Part shown: in pieces, positions 33,475 to 45,000 of the stretch
Layout of the letters: each line of letters starts with the position of its first letter
Numbering within the stretch: the stretch's first letter is position 1
NCBI GenBank assembly: GCA_963921825.1
Contig: OY997593.1
Location: forward strand, 61,364,039-61,428,038
Reading direction: 5' to 3'
Length of the DNA: 64,000 nt
Origin: Erodium maritimum
Lineage: Eukaryota > Streptophyta > Magnoliopsida > Geraniales > Geraniaceae
Position numbers and translations under genes: made by a program
The notes under the pieces: generated by a model
What the model was told of the DNA's origin: nothing
What the model saw: the letters and a program-made list of their open reading frames with translations, nothing else
Database searches by the model: none

Positions 33475-34961
33475 TCTCTCTAACTAAACAACTCTCTCTC
33501 TTCGGCTCACAACCATAGCCGAGCTCAGTGGCGTCGTCGGCGTCCGATCTAGACTCCTCTGGAGCTAGTGACGATCCCGGTGGCCTCCCTCTTTCTTCCC
33601 CTTGCTTCTCTTCTTCTCCTTTCCCCCGCCTTCGACTTTTTCTCCCTAGTTCGTGTTTCCTATCCGCTTTCCCTTGCCTAACCCTTCCCCTTCAGATCTG
33701 GTCCTTTAGACTACAGATCGACCCATTCTGACTGTTGTCTGGCATGGATCTTTGCTTTTCAGGGCATATTGATGTCTTACAAGCTCGTTGGAGGTCCGGG
33801 GTTTGGTCGTGGCTAGGATTCCTTTGGTGTCTCCGGCCAATTTGGGGTTTTCCCGCCCGTGGGAAGCTTTTCTTCTTCCTCGTGGAGTCGATGGTAGTGG
33901 GGAGCCCCATCTTTTGTCGCTGGCACTGGACCGGTGGTAACCCTAGCTCGTCGCGCGTTCTTCTTCAGCCTGTAGATGGTCGTTGATTTGCCCGAGCTCC
34001 GCTTCCGGGCCTCCGTTGAAGGCGTGTTGTTCCTCCACCATATCTACCTTCCCTTTCTCTGGTTCTCGCCTCCTCAGGTTTCGCAGCTCTTGGGGGTCGG
34101 ATCTCAGCTCGTGGTTCATTGCTCCTCCCCCTTGTTGGTGTTCCGCCGTAGGTGACGGTGTGTTTGGGTCGGTTGTGACTCCGGATGGAGCAGAGCTTCG
34201 AGTTTGGACTACATTTTGGTGGGTTCTTTTCCCCTTCTCCTCCTTGTTTCATCTTTTTCCTAGATTCACTAGAATTTGTGATTGCTTCACTAGTCCTTGG
34301 TCCTTTTGGGCAGAGAGCATCTTCGTTCTCATGGTCTTGGCCAGCGAAAATGTTTTGATTTTCGGATCTCCGGTGTTAGCTTGGATCACTTTTCTGGGGG
34401 TTTTCCTGTTCCGGCGGTAGGTTTGACATCGCTGGATTTGGTTGACTGAGGTGTTGGCCACCAACCAGTTGAATCCCTCGCTTAGGGGAGGGGTGAATAA
34501 CTTGGAATTGTTGATCATGTTACAATTGGGGGTCTGTGGTGTTGGTTTTGGTTGCTCTAGTTGGGTTTGGGACTGGACGGCTTCGTTTTCTATCAGTGTC
34601 CTTTTTTCTTCTCTACTCTTCATGGTCGATAAATTCGTGTTTTTATACACTGTTTTTCATTGGTGCTTCATTTGGGTTATTTGAGTTTTAGACTTACTTT
34701 TGGTTCTGTTGAGCCCTTGTTGGCTTTTTCCCCTTGGTTGGACTTGGTAGCAGTTGCCTCTTGTTGGGCACAGTTTTACTTTCTTCATGTTAGAAAAATG
34801 TGGGTTTTTAGACCTTGGTGTTACTCAATGTTTGGGTTTGTTTGTTCTAGTTGAGGTGCTTGTAGGCATGCTCTAGGTTTTACGTGAGGGGTCTCCCCTT
34901 GGTCTTGTTTTCATTTTGAAAACTTGGTTTTTTCAATAAAAAAATTGCTGATAAAAAAAAA
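33475..34961 (+). mobile_element. Noncoding retroposon, family N1, copy a
   Basis: Begins with a CTCTCTCTC-rich leader, has a C-rich first part, then GT-rich sequence, and ends AAAATTGCTGATAAAAAAAAA. It shares GTGTCTCCGGCCA and GTGGGAAGCTTTTC with the minus-strand copy at 37205-38510 in the same order, and a similar tail. No long conserved ORF, no RRM, DUF4283 or RT. Probably a non-autonomous LINE-dependent retroposon. Confidence 0.6.
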
Positions 34962-35140
34962 GCTATAATAGAAACTCTATAAATTAATAGTCATATGGGA
35001 CCATCAAAAATTTTAATTAAAAGAATTATTAATTAATATTATTGATTTAATACCATATCACCGAGTCGAGAATAGAAATAATATTATCTTACAGAGTTTA
35101 CTACAACACTCGAGTATTAATTTATCGAGTTTTTAATGTA
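34962..35140. mobile_element. Pogo/Emigrant-like MITE remnant
   Basis: The left part has GAAACTCTATAAATTAATAG and the right part, reverse complemented, has ACTCGATAAATTAATACTCG. CTCTATAAATTAATA-type ends are typical of plant pogo-related mariner elements. Boundaries and target duplication are not resolved. Confidence 0.45.
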
Positions 35141-35692
35141 CTTTGTTACAGGTGTAAGCTACCAAACTGTCATTTGGTGATTAGTCTCACCAATGATTGT
35201 AAGTGGTTTTGTAATATTTATTGTCGACGTACTTGAATTTATGTTACTCGATAAATAATTCATTTCAACCTATTTTTTCATTTTGTTTATACCTCTTTTT
35301 GTTAGTTTAGTTAGATGTGTTTTTGCACAATTTAACATTTAATTTATGTTATTTTAGTGCAACATTCAAAAATTAAGATTTAGAGTCATCTATGAAGACT
35401 AGAGCAAATAGGAACCGGAATGAACAAGTTTGAACAATGAAGTTTGGCTAAGTGCGATAGGAGTCGGACCTCGAAGTGATCAATCAAGTTGAACGGGCGT
35501 CGTAGGTCGATGTCCACGACCTCGTACAGATTTAATAAAAGGTGAAGTCTATGAGTTGAGAAACAGAGCCAAATTTGAAACAATTTAGAGGATTTCTCTT
35601 CTATCTTTGAGCATCCTTAAAGCCTTTCTTAAAGCTTGGAGCAAGGCATTCCACTAAGGTGCATGGCTTTGAAGATACAATGAAAATTCAAT
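35141..35692. other. Interspace
   Basis: No gene recognised. Ends in the left copy of the target duplication of the next element. Confidence 0.5.
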
Positions 35693-35704
35693 AAACAGTG
35701 AATC

Positions 35705-37015
35705 ATACAAAAGCACGCACAATACAAGACAGAAAAGCTCTCTCTAACTTGTAAACAAAACTTACCCCTAATGCAGTGCTTGGGGTCACCGGTTTGGGGT
35801 CGGATTTTCTTTCGGGTTGTTGGTTGAGCCCCATCGGCTTTGGGTTCACCGGTTTGGGGGTCGGACTCACCCTCGTTTTGGCTGATTTTCGGCTCCTCTG
35901 GTGGAGCTCTTGTCGGAGCTTACGTGTTGGTGAACGTTTTTGCGCTTCCCCGGCCTCATTTAGTGGTTTTGGTGAGGTACTTGTCTCCATTTATTTAGTA
36001 TTGTATCTCCGGTTGTCTTCTTATTTGCGGAGTTATGGTGGTGTTTATTGGGTGGTGTTTTTCACCTTTGGAGATCAATTTTGGCTATTAGCTCTGATTT
36101 GGGAGGCAGGTGTGTGGGTTGTGTTTTGGTTGTTCATCGGATGCCTTTTTGCGGACTTTGTATTGCCATTACTTCTCTTCTGCATAATCCTTTTTGCAAT
36201 GTCCTTCCCTATTTAGATTATATTGTTCTGTGTTCTATTGTCAGAGAAGGAATGGTAGAGAATAGCGTCTAACTCTCCTTTTGGATCGTCGGGGTGTGTT
36301 GGCATCTGACGGGTTATCCCGGATAATTGAGCAGTGTATGAAGGGTTGTTTTCGATGGTTTTTGCAGTGGTATTTCGTTTTCTCCCACCTGTTTCATCGG
36401 TCTGGTGACAAGTTGAGCTCGAATCTGCTGCCATTTTTCCCGTTTCTCCGACAACGAGTAGGGTTTCCAGTTTCAACTCCCCTTGTTGGGTCAACCAATG
36501 GTGTTGGCCTTGGTCGGAAGCTTCCTGCAAGATTTGAGCAGTGTTCAGCGCTGTCATCGGGCTTTGTTGCAGTGGAGTTTTCTCTCAGTTTGTTTGCTGA
36601 GGATCGAGATTTCGGCTTAAGGTACTACGCATGTGTGGCATTATTTGTGGGGTTTTGTTCTTTTTCTGAAGTTGAGGTTATTTCAAGAGCTTCATGGTCG
36701 TAAAATTTGGGTACTTAGACCTTTTTGACAGCTTATAGGTTTGGAGCTTCATGGTTGACAAATCCGTTTTTAGACCTTTTTTCGCTATCCAGTGTTTAGG
36801 ACTTCTTTGGTTGTTAGTAGTTGATTTTATCTGGTAGCAGTCCTATTGTAACACACTATGTGTTTGGTGTTAGTTGACCCTTATTTGGTCAGTTATTAGT
36901 GGTTTGGGGCGTTCTTTGTTGTCAGTGCCTTGGTTTGTACTTGAGGGTTCGTTCCCTTGCCCAATCTTATATCTTATAGGTTTGGTGCTCTAATAACACA
37001 TTGCAGTTTAAAAAA
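35705..37015 (+). mobile_element. Noncoding retroposon, family N1, copy b, with target duplication
   Basis: About 1.3 kb, ending in a run of A residues near 37011-37018. A 12-bp direct repeat AAACAGTGAATC flanks it at 35693-35704 and 37016-37027 (the A residues may belong to the tail). GT-rich body like copies a and c. The open stretch at 35776-36216 shows no known domain and I do not call it a gene. Confidence 0.65.
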
Positions 37016-37204
37016 AAACAGTGAATCGCACCACCATTTTTTATTCTTCTATATTTTCACGTGTTCAAATTTGAGAGAGTAGGAGATGGTGGATGCGCGA
37101 GTTAGGGTTTTTCAAACTAATATCGGTTTTCATTCTTATTCCAATTTAGATTCCTTGTAAAATAGATTTTATGGATGTTTTTGTAGGATTTTTATTCCAT
37201 GACC

Positions 37205-38510
37205 TTTTTTTTATCGGTAATTTTGTTTTATATACCAAGTCTTTGAAAAAATACAAGGCAAAGGGGAAACCCCTCAATGACGGCAACTTATAAACAAAGG
37301 CAACCTCTATTGAGGTCCCTAACACAAGTGAAACTTACAAAGTAAGTACTGAAACAGAAACATGAACGGGTCTAACAAACCTATACTGGATATAACAACC
37401 TTGAAGGACAACAGTAGAAAACGAGCTTGCCAACCAGGGCAACTCAACAATTACAGCAAACTAGTTAGGTCTTAATACCCAGAATAAACAATTGAAGCAA
37501 CTAAAAATCAGCCCGAACAGGGCGGAGAACACAAACACTGAAAAAACTAGGTCTTACCAACTAAAACAACAGGAGTTGTGAGACAAAAAAAAAACAATAA
37601 GTCAAAACCTAGAATCCCAAGTTGAAGTTCTACAGAGGCACTACACGAAGACGACCGGGAACCACAAAGTCCAAAGCTCACTGGAACACGACGGAACCAG
37701 TTGCCGGTGGTCAGCACCGAACACGACCTAGACAACACCAGATCTAAAGGAATTCGCATCTCCCAAACCCCCTACATAAATGAGTCTCCAAACCAGGGTT
37801 TTAAAGACCCAACCAAGGTCATATAGACCTAAAACAAGCTCGACCGGCCAGAACCGATGTCGAGCCCCAAAACCCCATACTGCACCACCGCAAGCAAAAG
37901 GGATCAGAGGAAGTGAACTCAAAAGGAACAGAGAAAGGGAGCCAAAGTCTTAGATCTGATCTGGAGGAAGGGTTCAACGACGTTCACATCGACAACAGGA
38001 GAAACGGAGGAGACGCCACGAGCCACCACGAGTCGGCACAAGCACCACGAGCAGATCTGAAGTTGAGGAATGGTCTCGGCCTCCAACCATAACCTCGCGC
38101 ACAAGACCCCCACCAGATTTAGGCCAAAGACGGAGGAGGCGTCAGATCTGGTGGAGACACCTAGAAGAGATCAAAAAGGAAGGAGGAGGGATGTCGGCGA
38201 CCAGTACCAGACTTGATCTGAAGCCATCAACTCCGAGGAAGGAGAGGAAAAGCTTCCCACGGACAGATCGAAGTCGCGACGCTGGCCGGAGACACCAGAG
38301 AGGCGGCGTAGGGAAAACGAGGGTAAAAGGAAGGGAGAGAAAGTGAGGGAAGGTTGAGCGACAGAGAAGAAAAAGGAGGAAGAGGACGAGCCGCCGTCAG
38401 CCGGCCAGCCACAAGGGTCGGCTAGTCGGCGGCGGCCAAGGACGTTGCAGATCTAGGTTTTTAGGAGAGAGGCGAGAGCGTTCTCTCACTAGAAAGTCAG
38501 AGCTTCTCGA
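37205..38510 (-). mobile_element. Noncoding retroposon, family N1, copy c
   Basis: Minus strand. The poly-A is at the low-coordinate end (minus-strand AAAATTACCGATAAAAAAAA) and the 5' end lies near CTCACTAGAAAG at 38505. It matches copy a in several blocks in order. No coding potential recognised. Confidence 0.6.
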
Positions 38511-39168
38511 ATGCTCCTTCAATAGATGGCTTTTGACTTCATATTTCTCTTAATACATGACCTTTACCTTGAATCTTTGGTCATGAACATTTTGTATACG
38601 CTGATTTTCTTCAAGTTCATGTATGGATTTATGGCTAATCAAATGTTGGTTAATTACATGATTTTGGGATCATTGAGCTAATTAACATATAATTTGTTGT
38701 ATGAGTTTCCATCTATATTTGAGTTACGCGATGTTTATGTATGATTCTCTTACTCTGTGTATAAATTATCATGTTGTTCAACCCGATTTCATGTGTTAGT
38801 TATTTTATCTCTTAGATGTGTATAAAACTATAGGTTATATTTGGTCAAATCGTCATATTTAGTCATTTAGTGAACTTAAATATATGAAATCACGCATTTA
38901 CATGTCCTAATTTCTTAATGACGAGAAAAAAATATGTTAGGTTGTTTCTCTATTCTCTTGGGTTTTTTAAGCTTAATCGACAATTTAGGAGTTTTTCTCT
39001 CATTCGTGTATCTGCTGGGTAGATTGATGTTTGGAGTGATGCATGAATTGATATAGTCAAGAGATTAGATACACTTGTACTAGAGTTTGTATATGCTTGT
39101 GTATTACCATAGTTTTGTAACCATAAATCTGTGTATCCACTTGTGAGCCGAATACCCTCACGGTGAAA
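38511..39168. other. AT-rich interspace
   Basis: No gene or clear repeat seen. Confidence 0.5.
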
Positions 39169-40245
39169 GTTTTTTTTTTATAAATGATGGTTTTATTCAT
39201 AGCTTTGCAAATACAAGAGTTTATAAAGCTGGGGTAGTGATCCCCAAATAACCTCCAAAAGAAAAAAAAAACAACCAAATAAGATAATCAGCTCCCACGA
39301 GAGCAATTAAGACAAAGAGAGGGAGAATTCAGCCAAAGAGAAAGACTCGAATCCTCCACCAAGGCCCCAGCCATCTTGCAGATGCTGAAGCTGTGTAACT
39401 GAAGCTTATAGAACACCACATCTATAGTCTCAATTTGCTGCATGAAAACAGCAGAGTTCCTCTGCAACCATATGTGCCAGAAACAAAGGTAGGCCACCTT
39501 CACCCAAGACCGCCACCAACTTTTGCGACAAAAACTCCTCCAAACATATAAACAGGTGACACAATCCCCTGGCATAGTCCATACAACCGACCACCAAGAG
39601 TAAACCTTTGACCATAGCCACCAAGAGAACTTACAGTGAAGGAACAGGTGAGGAGCATCTTCAAAAAAACCAGTGTAGAGGCTGTAGAACATGTCATTAA
39701 TCGAGACCCTTAAACCCCTTTCCTCCAGAAAAACCTTAGTGGGAACGGCATTGTGAGCAAACAACCAAACCAGAGAGCTGTATTTGGGCGGGAGATTCTT
39801 AACCCATAAGATGTCAGCCCATGGAACAGGAGATGGGTTAGAGTCTGAAAGTAAAAGGTAAGCTGAAGCTGAGGAGAAACATGCTTCCCTTTGCGACCAA
39901 ACCACCAAGTCAGGGGTATCAATCTGAACTGAGACTGTACTCAAAATCTCCATGAGCGATGCCGAGTCTTCCCATTCATAAGAGAATAAAAAGAAACGAC
40001 GATAAACCAAGTGCCAAGTACCATCAAACCACAGCTCACCCATACGCAACCATTCCCCAGTACAAATACGATACAACCGAGGGAAGCGATAGCGAAGGGC
40101 CACATGGCCGACCCATATGTCTTGCCAAAAACGTATGCGGTCGCATATCCTAAGCCTCCAATGTAAACTCTGATTCCCAAAGAGATTCCTGAAAGACTGA
40201 TCTTCAGACAAAGCCATTATGTGGAAGGTATAGAAGGAGATGTAT
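39169..40245 (-). mobile_element. 5'-truncated LINE (C-terminal zf-RVT domain of ORF2)
   Basis: The minus-strand frame 40265-39288 (325 codons, open) encodes the C-terminal domain of an L1-type ORF2. It reads LFGNQSLHWRLRICDRIRFW, QDIWVGHVALRYRFPRLY, LWVKNLPPKYSSLVWLFAHN and the HLFLHCKFSWWLWSKV zf-RVT part. It is related to the LINE at 3206-5388. The 3' tail lies at 39169-39180 (T-run on the plus strand, ATAAAAAAAAA on the minus strand). The RT itself is absent because of 5' truncation, so the open frame has no function of its own. The first 17 or so codons probably come from flanking DNA. Confidence 0.85.
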
Positions 40246-40476
40246 GTATAGTTAAGTAGATTCACTTAATGCTGCAACTCCCTCTACCTGGGAGGAGATA
40301 TCTTCTTTGCTATTCTTAGAGATAGTTGGAGACAAGAATTAGGGTATTCGAGAAGTAGCCTTTACTTTAGGAGTTCTTGGTGTAAGCTTGTTCTCAAGGA
40401 GACACCAGTAGATTCATGACTCTAGATGGTTAAACGAGTCTTGGCCTATCTCCTTTAGTGAGCTATTCACTTGATC

Positions 40477-43283
40477 TGTAAGACCCGCCCCCGGTCGATC
40501 CCGGTAAAACCGGTGAATCCTAGCTAAGTTTGACTTTCGGCCGGAAAAGTCAACCGATGACTCGGAAAGTCAGTCGGGACCTTTCCGGGGCCCAAAAAGC
40601 TTAGCCGTTAGCACGGTTAGCTTAGTTGGGTCGTTTCCTTCAGTTTGACTGTAATATTGTTAAAGTCAACTGTCGGTCAAACTCGGGCTTAATATCGGTT
40701 ATTTGTCGATAAATCTTGGAAAGCTGGAAAATTATTAAATAGGAGTGACCTTACATGACACTTGTCATGCTTGGCTTGGAGGATGAGATTTTGGGCTCCA
40801 AATGACCCTCATACCCTCCTAAGTTACCTTTAAAGGGATAAGACCTTAAGGGCTTTTGAGTAAATTGACACTTTAGGTCATTTAAAGGAAAGAGAGCAAC
40901 AATTCAGCCCATTTGTTGTTGTTTCAGCCGAAAATCACAAGAGAGAGGAGAGGAGGAGCTCACTTGCTTGAGGAAGAAGATAGAGAGGAAAGCTTGGATT
41001 TTGAAGCTTGTTCTTGGTCCCTTTGCCTTCATTTTCACTCCATCTTCTCCATCTCAACTATCTAGAGGTAAGGATGCTATCAACTCTCCATTTCTTCCAC
41101 TTCCAATCTATGGGTTTTGTGGGTTTTGGCTTAAAAGTTGAAGAACTTGCTCTTTGATGGATTGTTTGGAGAAGAAGTAGTGAAGTAGGTTGTTGGATTA
41201 AGTTTTGGTTGAAGTTTGATGAACCCATTGAGGGTGTAGTTGTTGGGTATCTTTGGTGAATTATTTTGGAGCTAGGAGAGTTTAGAAATGGAGTTTGTGT
41301 TGGGATTTTCGTGAAATTCGAGTTGGGGAAGAAAGGGGAAGGAGCTGGTCAGGTCTGATACGGAATCTGACTCGGACCGGGCCAGGTACCGGCACGGTAG
41401 GCCACACGGAACGTGCCTGGTACCGGCACAGCACCCGGCACGGAACGGGCGGGAGTCCGGCACGGGACCTGATACGGTCCGTGTCGCTCACCGGGCCGGT
41501 CTGTGTCGTGTTCCGTTCTGGATTCCGGGCCGGCCTGTGACAGGGTCCGTTTGGCATTCCGGATCAAATCCCCAGAGCCCAAAACCCTTCCTTTTAGCTC
41601 AATTTGATTCCCACTTTTCCTTTTCAAACCTTGATCCATTTCTGAACATTGTGGTGTGTTTTGAGGAGAAGAACACTTGGTTGAGGAATCTAATTTGTGT
41701 TCTTTTGGTGGTTCAAAACCTTGGAACCAAGCTAGGAAAGGAGGAAGAACGTGGACACGAGTTAGAGGAGCTTTTATCACGCCGGGACCCGAGTGAAGAA
41801 CGGAGAGGTGACCACCGAGCTTGTCATCAGAGTGTTGAGAGGAAGACCTCGAGGTAGGGAAAGCCTTAACCTCTCGTTTATGATGCTTAGTATGCATGCT
41901 AGGTTAATAAAATTGGAAAAGGTCCTAGAAATGCCTATAGGATGCGAATAACTAGCATAATCGTCTTTCAATTACTAATAACCGGAAGTGTCTAGTGGTG
42001 ACCGATTAGGATGCCATTCACTAGTATAATTCGCTTTCAATACTTGGGAATTGATTGTCTGGTAGAGGAGCCTTGGCAAAGCCCTCGGATTAGTTGCTTG
42101 TTAGGATCACATGCTTGGTTGTTGGTTGCTTAGTGGATATGCTAAAGAGTCTAACGAAACTAGTGGAATTGCATGTTTGAATGCTCATTTAAAGGTTGTT
42201 ATGATTGGTTGATTAAACTCGTACTTGATCATTAATTGTATTTGAATGATGACTTGATTGGCTTAAATGGTTGCTTGGAGCATCGAGTATGACTGGTTGT
42301 ACCGAGCGGTGCAATCAGGTGATCGATGCCCCGGTGGTTCGAAACTGGTAAGTGAACGGTAAGTTGGGATTGTGTGATTGGTGTGATATGATCTAGTGAT
42401 TCGTGTGCTGTGTGCCATGGTGAATCGGTGATGTGTGAGCTATGTGTGTTAGTGGATTGGTGGTGATTGGATTGGATTGGATTGCGTCGTGTTTCGGTTG
42501 AGTGCGTCACCAAGTTGTTAACTGATTATGGTTGAGACGGTATGGTACCTACACCGTTGAGGAGTTCGGTGTAGGGTGAGATAGTGATGATTGTTGATAC
42601 GGTTTGGTACCTACACCGTTGAGGAGTCCGGTGTAGGATGATATAATGGTTATTTAGTGAATTGCCCAAGTGTATGCTTCCTATGGGAGTAATACCTTGG
42701 TTCCCGAGGACATAAAATCCTTTGGAGACGTTTCTGAGAATCCCGATGATAAGCTCCCCGAAGGGTTGTTTCCGGTCGCCTCAATGTTATGCGTCTCCTC
42801 TGGATTTGAGGGAAAATCCGAAAGGACACATAAGATGTGGATCGGAAGGTGGTGACTCTATGTGCCACGGCATTGATTGGTTTATCTATTGCTTGTGATT
42901 GTTAAGAGCTTTATGTTAACTTTACTGTTGAGTTTATTGACTTTAAGGTCCACTTTGTTATGCGTTTTCCCTACTGAGCGTGAGCTCACCCCTATGAATT
43001 TACCGTTGTGTTTACAGGCTTGATTGAGGAGTAGAAGCTCGGGAGCTTCTCAGTGTGGGTGCGTGATAGAGACTTCGTACTTTTTACTTGTAATGTGTTG
43101 AACCAAAACTTGTGGAGATTTATTATTACACCCCTGGAGGGTTATTGTGTTTTGAACTTAGTTTTGCGGATTTGTTTTCATTATTGGAGATTTTCAGGAA
43201 GTAAATGTTGATTTATTAGTTTATTGCCTTCTATTACTCGTCATGCCTCGGGTCCGGGCGATAACCGGATTTGGGGCGTCACA
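40477..43283 (+). mobile_element. Solo LTR (about 2.8 kb), probable Ty3/gypsy chromovirus type
   Basis: Starts TGTAAGACCCGCCCCCGG and ends GATTTGGGGCGTCACA, flanked by the perfect 5-bp direct repeat TGATC (40472-40476 and 43284-43288). TG...CA ends, 5-bp duplication and no internal region make it a solo LTR. A related copy lies on the minus strand at 53835-56308. Long LTRs with GGGGCGTCACA-like ends recall Tekay-type chromoviruses; that assignment is an inference. Inside are a GC-rich repeat-laden stretch (41350-41550) and two tandem units of about 66 bp containing TACCTACACCGTTGAGGAG (42545-42645). Confidence 0.88.
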
Positions 43284-43288
43284 TGATC

Positions 43289-44260
43289 ACTAACTGTCAT
43301 TATTCACATACCTTCTAAATTGATATTTCTTGTTCGATAATAGTTATGCTTTGTTCAAGCGAATACATCTCTTTTTTTTCTGGTGATTATTGGAATACAT
43401 ATCGGCCCGGACAATGGTATTGTGCCTCCTCCTCAAGTCTAGCATGTGGTTGATTGTATGACACCACGTATATATGAACTCATGGTTTTAAAAAGATAAA
43501 GAAAGCTTTTGCTAACTTTACTTATTGTTAATCATGTCTTGCGTTAATTGGTAATTGTGTATACTTGTACTTATGACCGAATATTTGTGTCACTCGGATT
43601 CTATATATTTTGAACGGTTGTGTCTACGTATTTGTTGTTGCCTTTATAACATCTTCCTTTTAACTAATAATGTCACTAATTTATTGTAGATCGATTTATA
43701 CTTAACCGATAAATCTTTAGTTTTAAATTATCATATCCTTTAATATGTAAAAAGAAGGTTAAAAAAGCACAATAAATCATACGTCTACCCTAAATGATTA
43801 GGACTAACGATTCATGGGACACTCTATATCCAAAATAGTAAATCATTCGTGAAGATTCACGCCCAAAATCATGTCGTAGGAGCCATATCAATATTACTTG
43901 TGCTGACATTTTACCTTTTCATAATTTGTCAGTGTATTTTTAGTAAGTTAATCCCAAACCTATCTTTATTGACGGTGCGTACAAATATTAAATATAAAGG
44001 CATAAAACTAATGACAAAATAGTTAGCTATATAACAGGAAAGTAAAAATCATAGAAATCTGTGAGTACTGAATGGTCCTGAAATCATACAAACATATCTG
44101 TCACGGATCGAAAATGAACTGAACCCTGTCCCGATGACGCCAATAGTCACGGCTGGCTCTTGAAACTCGTTACCAACAAAGCTCCAAACTCTTCAATTTA
44201 ATGTCTATCTTCTTCATATATACATATACTAACATAATCATCAAAAAACCTATCAATAAT
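43289..44260 (+). other. Upstream region of HyPRP gene 3
   Basis: No other gene. A TATATAA box at 44028-44034 is the best promoter candidate and gives a leader of about 200 nt. The leader holds an in-frame upstream ATG at 44201. Confidence 0.5.
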
Positions 44261-44818
44261 ATGGGTTCTTTGAAGGCCACGGCCATGTTCTTCATCCTCT
44301 TGATTTTCATGGTGATTTCATTGCCACCGATCCAAGCTTGTGTGCCTTGCAAACAACCACACCCTCCTCCTCACCATGGCCGTCCACCGCACCATGGCGG
44401 AAAAGGCCACCCAAAACACCCACCACCGGTTGTGCTCCCGCCGATTATCGTGACGCCTCCTCCGGTGAGCCCTCCGATCATAGTAAACCCCCCTCCGGTC
44501 ATAGTTCCGCCACCTACCACTCCCTACCCTAGTCCTCCCCCTACGAGTCCCAAAACGTGTCCGATCGATGCCCTAAAGCTAGGGCTTTGCGTGGATGCTC
44601 TGGGAGGGTTGGTGCACATAGGGCTTGGGAACCCGGTGGAAAACGTGTGCTGTCCGGTGCTGAAAGGACTGCTTGAGCTTGAAGCAGCTATTTGTTTATG
44701 CACTGTCATTAGGCTGAAGCTGCTCAACCTCAACCTATTCCTTCCTCTCGCTCTTCAAGCCCTAGTCACTTGTGGAAAGACTCCTCCTCCTGGTTTTGTA
44801 TGTCCTCCACTTCCATGA
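44261..44818 (+). CDS. Hybrid proline-rich protein (HyPRP, 8-cysteine motif), gene 3
   Basis: 185 residues from the ATG at 44261. Signal peptide 1-26 (core AMFFILLIFMVISL, cleavage before CVPC), then a histidine- and proline-rich stretch (31-55, HPPPHHGRPPHHGGKGHPKH), then proline-valine repeats of the PPPV type (55-98). The eight-cysteine domain has cysteines at 100, 110, 130, 131, 145, 147, 171 and 181. An in-frame ATG at 44201 would add 20 residues before the signal peptide. I prefer 44261 because the signal peptide starts cleanly there. It is a diverged relative of the pair at 19.7 and 24.4 kb (same cysteine spacing, different spacer). Likely a secreted cell-wall protein; role not known. 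A MITE lies 53 bp after the stop. Confidence 0.93.
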   Translation: MGSLKATAMFFILLIFMVISLPPIQACVPCKQPHPPPHHGRPPHHGGKGHPKHPPPVVLPPIIVTPPPVSPPIIVNPPPVIVPPPTTPYPSPPPTSPKTCPIDALKLGLCVDALGGLVHIGLGNPVENVCCPVLKGLLELEAAICLCTVIRLKLLNLNLFLPLALQALVTCGKTPPPGFVCPPLP

Positions 44819-44871
44819 TCATCTTCCTCATAATTAAGATGCATGTATCATGGAACCCTATAGTTAGTTAT

Positions 44872-45000
44872 GGGATAACTCTAAAAAATAACTGTTCTTT
44901 GATTTTTATTTTCACATCTTATTTAGAAAGTAAAAAATACGTCAAAATAATAGGATGTAAAAATGAAAATCTAAGAACAGTTATTTTCTGGGATTATCCC
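44872..45000. mobile_element. Palindromic MITE-like element just downstream of HyPRP gene 3
   Basis: 129 bp, almost entirely inverted repeat. The left arm has GGGATAACT and AAATAACTGTTCTTTGATTT. The right arm, reverse complemented, has GGGATAATCC and AAATAACTGTTCTTAGATTT. Arms are about 47 bp with a 35-bp loop. It probably lies inside the transcribed 3' region of the gene. Target duplication not clear. Confidence 0.75.

Noticed and set aside
36281-36703. 140-codon ORF in the 35.7-37.0 kb retroposon
   Set aside because: Not conserved in the sister copies and without recognisable domains.
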